Shown piece by piece: positions 28,022 to 37,152 of a stretch of DNA of 64,000 nt (position 1 is its first letter; every line of letters starts with the position of its first letter). Location: the NCBI RefSeq assembly GCF_001581005.1, contig NZ_LHZV01000067.1, positions 1 through 64,000 on the forward strand, in the 5' to 3' direction. Below the pieces are notes generated by a model, which saw nothing but the letters and a program-made list of their open reading frames with translations, had not been told where the DNA came from and did not search any database. Source of the DNA: Acetobacter orleanensis. GTDB lineage: Bacteria; Pseudomonadota; Alphaproteobacteria; Acetobacterales; Acetobacteraceae. A program made the translations under genes and the position numbers.

Positions 28022-29563
28022 TCACGCAGGGTCGGCTGCTTCCACATAGCGCGGGAAAATGCCCTGCGGCGCGGGCAACTGGCGGCCACCCGGCAGAGGC
28101 GTTTCCAGCGCGGCAAAAGTCCGTTCCTCTTCCGCAACACCAAGCTGGGTCAGCATCCGGTCCATGCTCTGCGGCATGTAGGGCTGAAGCATGGTGGCAA
28201 TACCCCGTAGCGCATCCACCAGCACACGCAGCACGTCGCTCATCCGTTCCGGGTCGGTCTTTTTGAGCGCCCAAGGAGCCTGATGGTCGATATAGGCGTT
28301 ACAGGCGCGGATAATCTTCCACACATCTTCCAGAGCGTCCGTCAGGGCGCATCGGTCCATCTGACTTGCCATCAACTCCGGCAGCACCGCCACATGGTTG
28401 AGAAGGTGTGTGTCCTCTTCCGTTAAGGTGCGCCGCTCCGGCAGAATGCCGCCGCAGTTCCGCGCCACCAGAGACAGCGTGCGCTGCGCGAGGTTGCCCA
28501 GATCATTCGCAAGTTCAATATTATTCCGCATGATCAGAGACTTGCGGGACAGATCACTATCTCCGCCAAACGGTACTTCCCGCAGCAGGAAGAAGCGCAC
28601 GGTATCCAGCCCGAATTCCTGCACCAGATCACGCGGGTCCACGACATTGCCCAGAGATTTGCTCATCTTCTGGCCTTCAACCGTCCACCAGCCGTTTGCA
28701 AAAATCTTCTTCGGCAGTTCAATCCCGGCAGCCATCAGGAAAGCGGGCCAGTAAATGGCATGGAAGCGGGCAATATCTTTGCCCACCAGATGCTGGCTGG
28801 CAGGCCAGAAGCGTGCGCGAGGGGCTGACGTATCCGGGTAATCCAGTGCGCTAAGGTAGTTTGCCAGCGCATCGAACCACACATACATCACATGCGCCGC
28901 ATCCCCCGGCACCGGGATACCCCAGTTGAAGCTGGTACGGCTGATGGACAGATCCCGCAGCCCCTGCTTCACAAAACTGACAATCTCGCGCTTCATCCCA
29001 TGTGGGCCGAGGAAGTCCGGGTTGGCCTCATAATGGGCCAGCAGACGGTCCTGAAAGGCGGAAAGACGGAAGAAGTAGGATGGCTCCTTCACCCATTCAA
29101 CAGGCGCGCCAGTCGGGGCGACTTTCTGGCCGTCCGGGCCGTCAATCAGTTCGTCCTCACCATAGAAACATTCATCACGCAGCGCGTACCAGCCTTCATA
29201 CGCGCCCAGATAAATGGCGTCATTCTCCGCCACTTTCTGCCAGAGCGCCTGTGCGCCTTTGATATGGCGCGGCTCCGTGGTGCGGATAAAATCATCGTAG
29301 GAAATCGCCATGGCATCCGCCATGCTGCGGAAGTCATCAGACACCCGGTCGGCAAAGGCTTTTGGTTCCACGCCCGCTGCCTGTGCTGCCTGCTCTACTT
29401 TCTGGCCATGTTCATCAGTGCCGGTCAGGAAAAACACATCATCCCCAGCCAGACGATGGAACCGGGCCAGCACATCCGCAGCCACGGAGGTATAGGCATG
29501 GCCAATATGCGGCGCGCCGTTCACATAATAGATCGGGGTGGTGACGTAGAAAGGCCGGGTCAT
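28022..29563 (-). CDS. metG: Methionyl-tRNA synthetase
   Basis: Charges tRNA-Met. The 513-residue class I synthetase has the HIGH signature as GAPHIGHAYTSV and KMSKS as KMSKSLGNVVDPR. Its anticodon-binding domain follows, and it lacks the C-terminal EMAP-type extension seen in E. coli. It overlaps holB (ATGA), so it is coupled to the replication genes upstream. The elongator tRNA-Met gene at 40331 is one of its substrates. Confidence 0.96.
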   Translation of the reverse strand: MTRPFYVTTPIYYVNGAPHIGHAYTSVAADVLARFHRLAGDDVFFLTGTDEHGQKVEQAAQAAGVEPKAFADRVSDDFRSMADAMAISYDDFIRTTEPRHIKGAQALWQKVAENDAIYLGAYEGWYALRDECFYGEDELIDGPDGQKVAPTGAPVEWVKEPSYFFRLSAFQDRLLAHYEANPDFLGPHGMKREIVSFVKQGLRDLSISRTSFNWGIPVPGDAAHVMYVWFDALANYLSALDYPDTSAPRARFWPASQHLVGKDIARFHAIYWPAFLMAAGIELPKKIFANGWWTVEGQKMSKSLGNVVDPRDLVQEFGLDTVRFFLLREVPFGGDSDLSRKSLIMRNNIELANDLGNLAQRTLSLVARNCGGILPERRTLTEEDTHLLNHVAVLPELMASQMDRCALTDALEDVWKIIRACNAYIDHQAPWALKKTDPERMSDVLRVLVDALRGIATMLQPYMPQSMDRMLTQLGVAEEERTFAALETPLPGGRQLPAPQGIFPRYVEAADPA

Positions 29564-30507
29564 GCAATACTCGCAATAGTCATGGCTTCGAGAAGTGTTT
29601 CCTGTTTATCGAGATTAAAGCGTTCCGTCTCGCTTTGAAGACGCATGATCGCTTCCCACGCATCAGCCAGAGCCGTGCATATAGGGTTTCCCTGCCGCGC
29701 GGCCAAGCGCGCGCGTTCCTGAAGACAATCCGATAACAGGCTGAAAAATAAATTAAAACCGTCCTCTTTGCGGAGAACAACCTCCGCAATCTCATACCCT
29801 CGGCTTGCGGAAACCCCGTTCAGTGTTTCTTCCACCAGACCCGCAATCTGACCATTCTGATCAGCCAGAAACGCAACAGCCCGGCCCGGTGCGCCGTGCG
29901 CTGCCGCCTGCACGCGGCTGAGTTCTTCCGTGGAGGCTTCGGGCTGGCTCTCCCGCAGAACGGCCATCATATCCATAGGGGCCAGCGGTTCCAGTTCCAA
30001 CCGACGACACCGGCTCCGTATGGTAGGCAGCAGACGCCCCGGCGCTGAGCATGTCAGTAACAGGACAGCCTGTGGCGGTGGTTCTTCAAGGATTTTCAGC
30101 AGCGCGTTGGCTGCACTCCGGTTGAGCCATTCCGCACCATCAACAAGAACAACGCGCCACCCGCCTTCCGCCGCCGTACGACGCAAGAAAGCGTTGATAG
30201 GCCGCACTTCATCCGCGACAATCTCGCCACGAAAGCGCTGTTTTTTTTCGTCAAAGCTGCGGCTGACAACCAGAAGGTCAGCGTGTGTCGCGGCTGAAAT
30301 GCGGCGGCCTGCCGGGCTTTCTGGCTCTTCTCCGCCCAGAATAATTCGGGCGAGCCGAAACGCAAAAGTCGCCTTGCCAATACCCGGTGGCCCAGTAATC
30401 AGCCAAGCATGCGGGAGACGACCACCTTCAAAGATTTTTCGAAATGCCTTAAGGGGAGCCTCGTGCCCATGCAGGTGCAGGGAAGCCAAACGCGGGTCAC
30501 CCACCAC
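29560..30507 (-). CDS. holB: DNA polymerase III delta' subunit
   Basis: Clamp-loader subunit, 315 residues of AAA+ type. The P-loop-like motif is GPPGIGKATFAFRLAR (residue about 40); DGAEWLNRSAANALLKILEE and PTIRSRCRRLELEPL are characteristic of delta'. The start is one of two neighbouring GTG codons near 30507; the spacing to tmk (3 bases) and the absence of an upstream ATG support this. It sits in the common tmk-holB-metG-tatD order. Confidence 0.92.
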   Translation of the reverse strand: MVGDPRLASLHLHGHEAPLKAFRKIFEGGRLPHAWLITGPPGIGKATFAFRLARIILGGEEPESPAGRRISAATHADLLVVSRSFDEKKQRFRGEIVADEVRPINAFLRRTAAEGGWRVVLVDGAEWLNRSAANALLKILEEPPPQAVLLLTCSAPGRLLPTIRSRCRRLELEPLAPMDMMAVLRESQPEASTEELSRVQAAAHGAPGRAVAFLADQNGQIAGLVEETLNGVSASRGYEIAEVVLRKEDGFNLFFSLLSDCLQERARLAARQGNPICTALADAWEAIMRLQSETERFNLDKQETLLEAMTIASIA

Positions 30508-30510
30508 AGC

Positions 30511-31149
30511 TTAAACTCGCGCAAAATGAGAAAGAATATCTTTCACAATCAGGCTATTAAGAGATTCTTCTGCCTGTGTATCCGTGTTTAACCTACGGAT
30601 ACGCCCGGTGTTGTAGCGGGCAATTTCGCGGAACCCGGCGCTCACACGGGCGTGGAACGCTTCGTCAGACTGCTCATACCGGTCAACCGGGGCACCGCGC
30701 GCAGCCAGACGCAACCGTGCAATATCACGCGGCACTTCCAGCAGAAAAGTCATATCCGGACCACGCCCCAGTTGGCTCTGCAGGCGAGAAATCATATCCA
30801 GAACATCCGGATCTCCTTCCGCCCGCCCATACCCCTGATAGGCCATGGTTGAATCCGTGAATCTGTCACAGATCACAATCTGCCCTTTGTCCAGTGCGGG
30901 TATAATCATCTGATCCAGATGGTCCGCACGGGCGGCAAAATGCGTCAGGATTTCCGCCCGTAGGGAAAGCGGATTTTTGCCAAACAGCAAAAGCTGTCGC
31001 AAATCTTCCGCTCCGGGAGAGCCTCCCGGCTCCCGCGTTGTCAGAACATCATACCCCAAAGAGGCAAGAGCGGACTGAAGAAGCCGCAGTTGGGTGGATT
31101 TCCCCACCCCTTCGCTGCCTTCCAGTGTGACAAACAGACCTTTTGCCAT
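30511..31149 (-). CDS. tmk: Thymidylate kinase
   Basis: Phosphorylates dTMP to dTDP. The 212-residue protein has Walker A EGSEGVGKSTQ (residue about 10), the DR motif ICDRFTDSTMAYQGYGR, and a lid region rich in arginine (DIARLRLAARGAPVDRYE). It lies 3 bases after dacA and 3 bases before holB, so all three are co-transcribed. Confidence 0.94.
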   Translation of the reverse strand: MAKGLFVTLEGSEGVGKSTQLRLLQSALASLGYDVLTTREPGGSPGAEDLRQLLLFGKNPLSLRAEILTHFAARADHLDQMIIPALDKGQIVICDRFTDSTMAYQGYGRAEGDPDVLDMISRLQSQLGRGPDMTFLLEVPRDIARLRLAARGAPVDRYEQSDEAFHARVSAGFREIARYNTGRIRRLNTDTQAEESLNSLIVKDILSHFARV

Positions 31150-31152
31150 AAC

Positions 31153-32364
31153 TCAGAGATGCAGACGGCGCGCTGCACGCCCCAGCACACCAAGAGCAGG
31201 CACACTCTGCCCCGCCACAACCGGCACCAGAGCCTGCCGCCCACCGGGCAACATAACCGTCAGTTGCCCGACCGGCTGCCCTTGCTGAATGGGAGCAGCC
31301 AGCGGTCCCTGATAATCCAGAGACAGATGGGTGCCATTCCGCCAGCCATGCGGCAGCATCATCGTGAAGTCCTGCGCGGCGACCAGCGGCACGGTCTGGC
31401 TGACACCCATCCAGACAGGAGCCTGTTCCAGCACGTCCCCTTTGGAGACGATGGTAGCGGACTCGAAGTTGGCAAAGGCCCAGCCCATCAGGCGTTCACC
31501 CTCACGCGCGCGGGACCCATCCGTCGGCAGGCCGTTAATCGCCATAATGACGCGACGCCCTTCCCGCTCGGACGATGCGCAGAGGCCAAACCCACCAGCC
31601 TCAGTGTGGCCGGTTTTCAGGCCGTCAGCCAGCCCTTTGACCACCAGCGCATTGCGGTTCGCCTGACGGATTTTGTTGAAGAAAAACTCTTTTTCCGAGA
31701 AATAATGATAATATTCCGGGAAATCATGAATCAGCCGCAGCGCCAGATAGGCCACATCGCGGGCGGTCATGTAATGGTCTTCCGCAGGCCAGCCGGTCGC
31801 GTTCATGAAGTGCGAGTTGGTGAGACCAAGCTTGCCCGCCATCTCGTTCATCAGAGCGACAAACTGCTCTTCAGACCCGGCAATGCCTTCCGCCAGCACA
31901 ATACAGGCATCATTGCCGGACTGGATGACCATGCCCTGAATCAGGTCCTGCACAGGAATGCTCTGGCCAAGCGGCACAAACATGCGCGAGCCCTGCATCC
32001 GCCATGCGCGCTCACTGACCGGCAGAGCCTGATCCAGCCGCAGGCGACCAGCCTTGAGCATGCTGAACGTGACATAAGCCGTCATCATCTTCGTCAGGGA
32101 AGACGGGGGCATGCGTTCATCCGCTGCTTTTTCCAGCAGGGTCGCGCCACTCTTATAGTCAATAATACAAGCCCAGCGCGCCAGTGTATCCACCGGGCCG
32201 ACAGGCGTTGTCGCAGGCGTTTGAGCGACCGCATCCGCTTGAGGCGGCGCGGCAGCGGCCGCATGTGGGTGCGCTCCTTTTGGCTTGCGGGCAAAAGCAG
32301 TCAGAGAGTAGCTGCCTGAGAGGAGGGCAGCGCCCCCTGCGAGAAGTAACCGTCGAGTTTGCAC
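31153..32364 (-). CDS. dacA: D-alanyl-D-alanine carboxypeptidase (PBP5/6 type)
   Basis: Periplasmic penicillin-binding protein that trims the terminal D-alanine of peptidoglycan peptides. The three active-site motifs are present: SLTK (SXXK, about residue 93), SGN at IQSGNDACIVLAEG, and KTG at LKTGHTEAGGFGL. A signal peptide precedes a proline-rich linker (residues 25-55), and a C-terminal domain follows the catalytic one. A GTG at 32364 with AGGA six bases upstream is the start. Confidence 0.92.
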   Translation of the reverse strand: MQTRRLLLAGGAALLSGSYSLTAFARKPKGAHPHAAAAAPPQADAVAQTPATTPVGPVDTLARWACIIDYKSGATLLEKAADERMPPSSLTKMMTAYVTFSMLKAGRLRLDQALPVSERAWRMQGSRMFVPLGQSIPVQDLIQGMVIQSGNDACIVLAEGIAGSEEQFVALMNEMAGKLGLTNSHFMNATGWPAEDHYMTARDVAYLALRLIHDFPEYYHYFSEKEFFFNKIRQANRNALVVKGLADGLKTGHTEAGGFGLCASSEREGRRVIMAINGLPTDGSRAREGERLMGWAFANFESATIVSKGDVLEQAPVWMGVSQTVPLVAAQDFTMMLPHGWRNGTHLSLDYQGPLAAPIQQGQPVGQLTVMLPGGRQALVPVVAGQSVPALGVLGRAARRLHL

Positions 32365-32372
32365 GTTCTTTC

Positions 32373-33251
32373 CTATTCGACGACGATATGAGATCCGGTC
32401 AAGCCATCAGCGAGTGCGCGCTTCAGGGCCGCATCCGCGTCGCTTATAGTCGTAAAAGGTCCTTGTCGGACAGCCCACATCTTGCCCTGTGGCGTAAAAG
32501 AAGGCCAGACCACACCTCCATTCTGCGCAGCCAGCCTTGCAGCCGCGCCACGTCCCGTGAAATCTGCAAATTCAACCCAGAGTTGGGTGGCAACAGGCTG
32601 CCCCTGCCGCCATTGCACGGGCAAGTCCGGCAACTGGAGGGGCTCTGCACTTGCGACCTGCCCCGCAGACGCAGCGCGAGCCTCCGCCGCTGTCGTTATG
32701 GCCCTTGTTTGTGGAGATGCTGGCCCGCTGCCGAGGTCCGTTTGGGTCACGACACCCCGCGGTGCCGCACTAATTTCCAGCATTGGACCACCGGGCAGCA
32801 CTTCGCCCAGATGGCGGCTTGCGGCTTCATCCTCCACAATCCGCACGCGCGCTGGCCCTACCCCCATCCCCAGCAGATCAGCCGCTTTACGGGAAAGCCC
32901 CAGAACCCGTCCGGCTTCTGCCGGGCCGCGATCATTCACGCGAATGGTTACTTCACGCCCGTTATCCAGATTGATGACGCTCAAGACCGCAGGAAGCTGC
33001 AAGGTCGGGTGACTTCCCGTCATGGAAAGCGGATTACGCACTTCTCCATCCGTCGTAAGAGACGGGCCGGAGTCTGCCTGCCGCACCGCCAGCCCCATAG
33101 CCTGATATGCAAAGTTTTCTCGCGGATACATCCACGCGGTTCCGGCCCGCCACGCTGGCCCCACCACATAATGCACATCAGGCTTGACGACGGGTTGCGG
33201 CCGGGAACAGGCCGCAACGCCCACACAACAGAGAAGAACGGCTTTTTTCAC
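32373..33251 (-). CDS. rlpA: RlpA-family septal lytic transglycosylase with SPOR domain
   Basis: Predicted outer-membrane lipoprotein (signal MKKAVLLCCVGVAAC, lipobox Cys at residue 15). The double-psi beta-barrel RlpA domain spans about residues 30-150 (QAMGLAVRQAD, TIRVNDRGPAEAGRVLGLS), and a C-terminal SPOR domain spans about 215-292, which would bind denuded glycan at division sites. The start is a GTG overlapping the mltB stop as GTGA. It acts in cell-wall separation, fitting its mltB and dacA neighbours. Confidence 0.92.
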   Translation of the reverse strand: MKKAVLLCCVGVAACSRPQPVVKPDVHYVVGPAWRAGTAWMYPRENFAYQAMGLAVRQADSGPSLTTDGEVRNPLSMTGSHPTLQLPAVLSVINLDNGREVTIRVNDRGPAEAGRVLGLSRKAADLLGMGVGPARVRIVEDEAASRHLGEVLPGGPMLEISAAPRGVVTQTDLGSGPASPQTRAITTAAEARAASAGQVASAEPLQLPDLPVQWRQGQPVATQLWVEFADFTGRGAAARLAAQNGGVVWPSFTPQGKMWAVRQGPFTTISDADAALKRALADGLTGSHIVVE

Positions 33252-34249
33252 ACCACGGCACTACCCAGAAGACCAACACCCAGAGCATAGAAATCAGACG
33301 GGTTATACCGCCGGATAACATTGAAGTTGTGGTACACCATATAGGCCTCCCCCCCAACGCCATCTGGCCGGATAACAGCGCCACTCAGCCCCATATTGGT
33401 AAAATCACCCCCGCCCTGCGGGCGCACGCCCTGCGTTGCCCAGTAGGACACCGGACGCATGATGGACCGCCCGATCTGCCCCTGCTCAATGGTCTCAGGC
33501 ACATCAACGGCCTCCCCCCACGGCTGGCCAGCAATCCAGTGGCACTTGGCCAGATAGTTGGCAATGGAGGCGAAGACATCCCCTTCATTATTCCAGATAT
33601 CGCGGCGGCCTCCGGCGGGGAAACTGGCCGCATACTGCTCATACGCACTGGGCATAAACTGCGGCTGCCCCATGGCCCCGGCATAGCTGCCCAGCATTCC
33701 GGCGGGCGTAATGTCGCCCTGCCCCAGAATCGTCAGCGCCTTGAACAGTTCCGCACGGAAAAAAGCGGCGCGCCGCCCGTCATAGGCCAGAGTCGCCAGC
33801 GCATCGACCACATGGAACGTGCCCATCTTGGTGCCATAGGCGGATTCGAGTCCCCAGATCCCGGCAATAACGCCCCGGTCCACACCGTAAAGCTGGCTGA
33901 TCTTCCCCAGCAGCGCCTCGCGTTTGCTGACAGCCGCCTGCCCGTCTGAAATCTTTTTATCGGTAATGACCCGCGCTTTGTATTGCGCCCATGTCAGGGT
34001 AAATTCCGGCTGATGACGGTCTGCTTTCAGCACTTTCTGGTTGGGCTCCGCTGTCAGCGCCAGTGCCTCGTCCACTAGAGCAGCGGAAAGGCCATGGCTG
34101 ATCGCTTCGCGCCGCACACCGGCGAGAAACGCGGCGTAACTGCCCTGCTCAGCCGCAGAGGAGGACCTTGCTGCCTTGCTTTTCGCAAAAGCGGGCGTCG
34201 CCACAGCGGCAGACACAGCCCCGCATACCAGAAACTGTCTTCTCAGCAT
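33248..34249 (-). CDS. mltB: Lytic murein transglycosylase (MltB family)
   Basis: Periplasmic enzyme cleaving peptidoglycan with 1,6-anhydro product. The 333-residue protein has a signal peptide (residues 1-22, ending AFAKS), the catalytic glutamate in GIWGLESAYGTKMG, and the family motifs GAMGQPQFMPSAYEQYA and DVFASIANYLAKCHW. It is the first gene of the long minus-strand operon and is divergent from the DedA gene, with 225 bases between. Confidence 0.93.
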   Translation of the reverse strand: MLRRQFLVCGAVSAAVATPAFAKSKAARSSSAAEQGSYAAFLAGVRREAISHGLSAALVDEALALTAEPNQKVLKADRHQPEFTLTWAQYKARVITDKKISDGQAAVSKREALLGKISQLYGVDRGVIAGIWGLESAYGTKMGTFHVVDALATLAYDGRRAAFFRAELFKALTILGQGDITPAGMLGSYAGAMGQPQFMPSAYEQYAASFPAGGRRDIWNNEGDVFASIANYLAKCHWIAGQPWGEAVDVPETIEQGQIGRSIMRPVSYWATQGVRPQGGGDFTNMGLSGAVIRPDGVGGEAYMVYHNFNVIRRYNPSDFYALGVGLLGSAVV

Positions 34250-34474
34250 TTTGTATCAGCCTTGCTATTCGTCACATGAACCCTGTGGGACAGACTAACA
34301 CTTTATCCTCCCACATCCTGCCTGTCTCCCGGATACGGTTGCTCCGGGGGTTTCCTGCCCTATGCCGCGTCTATATCTGGCGTCGTGCTTGACATTCATG
34401 TGTGTGGAGCCTCCCTTTCTCCCCCACTTCCTGCTACGCCACCCTGCACTCCGACCTGTGGACCTTTCTGCTTT

Positions 34475-35050
34475 ATGCCCGGATCTCTGGATCACTTTCT
34501 TGAACTGACAACAGCACACCCGCTTATTCAGGTTCTTATCGTTATCCTTGCCACGTTTATTCTTGAAGACGCGGCAACAGTTCTTACGGCCATTCAGGTC
34601 AAGCTGCACACACTCGCTCCGGGCACAGCTTTAATTGCGCTTTATGTCGGAATTGTTGCCGGAGATGTTGGGCTTTATGGCTTGGGCTATCTGGCTGCGC
34701 GCTGGCCACCGGCCCGCAGATGGATCAACACGCCAGAGCGGGACATGCAACGCCGCTGGCTGACAGAAAAGCTCTTCAGGGTGGTGTTTATCAGCCGCTT
34801 TGTGCCCGGCACCCGCCTGCCGCTCTATACAGCCTGCGGGTTTTTCAATGCTGGTTTGCATACGTTCACACTGGCCACCATTCTCGCCACCATGATCTGG
34901 ACATCCGCCCTGTTTGCGCTATCGCTGCACGTTGGTGGGTTTCTGCTGGCTCATCTTGGAGCGTGGCGCTGGGTCGGCATTTTCGGCTTTGTGCTGGTCA
35001 TCATCATTATGGGTCGCATTGCCACCCGCATTCAGAGGCAGGGAAAATGA
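34475..35050 (+). CDS. DedA-family membrane protein
   Basis: A 191-residue integral membrane protein with about five hydrophobic segments. The DedA (VTT) signatures are the early acidic FILEDAATVLTAIQV, GIVAGDVGLYGLGYLAARW, and FISRFVPGTRLPLYTACGFF. Family members act in lipid or undecaprenyl-phosphate translocation. The ATG at 34475 follows no clear ribosome site; the frame extends to 34385. Its stop overlaps the start of an ATP-grasp gene (ATGA), implying a joint function. Confidence 0.9.
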   Translation: MPGSLDHFLELTTAHPLIQVLIVILATFILEDAATVLTAIQVKLHTLAPGTALIALYVGIVAGDVGLYGLGYLAARWPPARRWINTPERDMQRRWLTEKLFRVVFISRFVPGTRLPLYTACGFFNAGLHTFTLATILATMIWTSALFALSLHVGGFLLAHLGAWRWVGIFGFVLVIIIMGRIATRIQRQGK

Positions 35051-36177
35051 CCCATCTGTCCACATCCTCCTCCCTCGACGCGGTGCCCACATCAGCAATG
35101 CCGACAGCAGCAGAACCAACCCGGCGCAAATCTGGCTCGCCGCTTTCCAGTTTTGAATTCTGGCCGGGCTGGGCATTTTACACACCAGTCGTCATTTACT
35201 GGATTCTACAGGGCATCCGCTACGGGGATTTCAGCACGCCGACCGCCGCCAACCCCCGGATTGAAACAGGCGGCCTGTGCTGTGAGAGCAAAAGCAGCAT
35301 TCTGGATATGGCTGGCAGCGTGGCCTCCCGCTGGATCGCGCCTTACACGACGATACTCACCGGAACGGACGACACACACCGTGCGCTGGATGCGCTGGCA
35401 GAAAAAGGCCTGAGCGTACCCGTCGTGGTCAAACCCGATATCGGCTGCAACGGCACGGGCGTCAAACTCGCCCGCACGAAAGCGGACCTGACCGCCGCTC
35501 TGGCCGCGTTCCCTCGCGGGATCAAACTGGTGCTCCAGCGCCTTATTTCTTACCGGCATGAAGCGGGCCTGTTCTATATCCGGCACCCGGACAGTCCTCG
35601 TGGTGAGATTTCATCCCTCACCTACAAGGATATTCCCATGCTAGTGGGTGACGGGCGCTCATCGGTTCTGGACCTGCTCAAACAGGACCCGCGTACCAGC
35701 CTGCTGCTCCATATCTATACCCCGCGCCTGCAATCCCGCCTGAATGAGGTGCTGCCCCGTGGGAAAACGCTGGACCTCGTTTTTGCGGGCAATCATTGCA
35801 AAGGGGCCATTTTCCGCAATGGTGCCGCGGACATCACCCCCACTCTGGTCAACCGGCTGGACGAGATCATGCAGGACATTCCCGATTTCCATTTTGGTCG
35901 GGTGGATGTGAAATTCGAGTCTGTTGAAGCCCTCCGTCAGGGCGAGAAATTCGAAATTATCGAAATTAACGGCGTCGGCTCGGAAGCCACGCATATCTGG
36001 GATTCCAGCACCACACTCCGCGAGGCCTATGCGGCGCAATTCCACCATTACGGGGAAACCTTCCGCATCGGCGCCAAGAAGAAAAAGGAAGGCTGGAAAT
36101 CCAGCGGTCTCTGGCACGGTGTGCGCCTGTGGCGGCGACAGAAGCGCCTGCTGGCCTCTTACCCGATGAACGATTAA
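35047..36177 (+). CDS. Uncharacterised ATP-grasp enzyme (D-alanine-D-alanine-ligase-like)
   Basis: A 376-residue protein; the start overlaps the DedA stop as ATGA. After about 35 variable residues there is one hydrophobic stretch (FYTPVVIYWILQGIRYGD, near 45), then an ATP-grasp fold: VVVKPDIGCNGTGVKLA (nucleotide lysine and glycine loop), LVLQRLISYRHEAGLFYIR, and the C-terminal metal-binding FEIIEINGVGSEATH. Ligases of this fold join a carboxylate to an amine or thiol. The substrate is unknown. The membrane-near segment and the DedA coupling suggest a lipid-linked substrate, which is inference. Confidence 0.8.
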   Translation: MTHLSTSSSLDAVPTSAMPTAAEPTRRKSGSPLSSFEFWPGWAFYTPVVIYWILQGIRYGDFSTPTAANPRIETGGLCCESKSSILDMAGSVASRWIAPYTTILTGTDDTHRALDALAEKGLSVPVVVKPDIGCNGTGVKLARTKADLTAALAAFPRGIKLVLQRLISYRHEAGLFYIRHPDSPRGEISSLTYKDIPMLVGDGRSSVLDLLKQDPRTSLLLHIYTPRLQSRLNEVLPRGKTLDLVFAGNHCKGAIFRNGAADITPTLVNRLDEIMQDIPDFHFGRVDVKFESVEALRQGEKFEIIEINGVGSEATHIWDSSTTLREAYAAQFHHYGETFRIGAKKKKEGWKSSGLWHGVRLWRRQKRLLASYPMND

Positions 36178-36471
36178 CGGTTGACGGTCATAAACGCGCA
36201 CAGCACCGCACCCATGACAGAACTTGCTCCGCCGATCCATCAGCGGGACACGCCCCTCAATACTCATAGAGCGTGACCGATCAGGTCACTACGACGCTTA
36301 CCCGCAAACTGAAGCAGGGTGCGGCAATATGGACCGCGTGGCGATCTCCCTCACCAGCAAGGAAGCAACCGCACACTGCGCGATGCGCTACGGAACGATC
36401 CTTTTATACGATCGAGAGACTGGCCCTATATAGACTGGCCCGCGCATCGGAGAGAGGGAGAGAAAGCACCG
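36178..36471 (+). other. 294-base gap between the ATP-grasp and downstream gene
   Basis: No gene is recognised. The stretch begins with TTGACG at 36181, but no matching -10 box lies at proper spacing. AT-rich CTTTTATACG and CCTATATAG near 36400-36430 may be promoter elements for the gene at 36472. A purine-rich ribosome site (GGAGAGAGGGAGAG) ends the gap. Confidence 0.4.
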
Positions 36472-37017
36472 ATGAACCCGCTGGACGATATCCTGCCGCG
36501 CTTCGACTTCAGAGAACGGCACAGCATTGACATTTCCGCCCCGGACGGCCGCATCATGCAGGCTGTCACTGCATGGCGGAGTGAAAACGATCCACTTGTC
36601 CGCGCAGCCATCCGGTTGCGGGAACTGCCCGCCCGGTTACTTGGCCACAGGCGGCAAAGAACTCTGGACCTCTCCGATTTCACGCTACTGGAACAACAAG
36701 GCAATTCAGTCCTGATTTACGGCCTCATCGGCGCGTTCTGGCAGGCAGGGTACGGATTGTGCACCGTCCCTTCGACTGACGCATTTCTTGCCCCCCGGCA
36801 GGACGATGTCTGCAAGCTCGCCCTCGGCTTTACCATCCAGCCGGGGCCGGGGCGTTCCCACCGGCTGGTAACAGAAACACGTGTGTTCTGCGTCACAGAC
36901 CGAGCTAGACAGCGTTTCATGCCTTATTGGTATCTAATCCGGCCGGTCAGCGGGCTGATCCGCCGTCGCATGCTTGCGGCCATTCGGGACCAGTCCGAAA
37001 CTCTGCGCGGTCCCTAA
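36472..37017 (+). CDS. Conserved hypothetical protein, possibly SRPBCC-like
   Basis: A 181-residue soluble protein without signal peptide. The ATG at 36472 follows a strong purine-rich ribosome site; the frame is open from 36319. The layout MNPLDDILPRFDFRERHSID, a central ALGFTIQPGPGRSHRLVTET, and a C-terminal YWYLIRPVSGLIRRRMLAAI resembles small ligand-binding (START/SRPBCC) proteins in which a beta-sheet is followed by a long last helix. This assignment is by eye only. It may be in the same unit as the DedA and ATP-grasp genes. Confidence 0.6.
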   Translation: MNPLDDILPRFDFRERHSIDISAPDGRIMQAVTAWRSENDPLVRAAIRLRELPARLLGHRRQRTLDLSDFTLLEQQGNSVLIYGLIGAFWQAGYGLCTVPSTDAFLAPRQDDVCKLALGFTIQPGPGRSHRLVTETRVFCVTDRARQRFMPYWYLIRPVSGLIRRRMLAAIRDQSETLRGP

Positions 37018-37152
37018 CCCCGAACAAAAGCCCCGGGGACACTTTGATATGGCGCTTTACACGACGCTTCACCTGAAGCGCCAATCCCGGACCGTCGGAA
37101 CAGCCCTATCACTCTCACTGTCAGGCTAGAGAGGACAAACCAGAGAGGCCGC

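Noticed and set aside
31090-32319. A 409-codon plus-strand open frame
   Set aside because: It lies antisense to dacA, whose SXXK, SGN and KTG motifs are clear; the antisense translation is rich in His, Arg and Gln with no domain.
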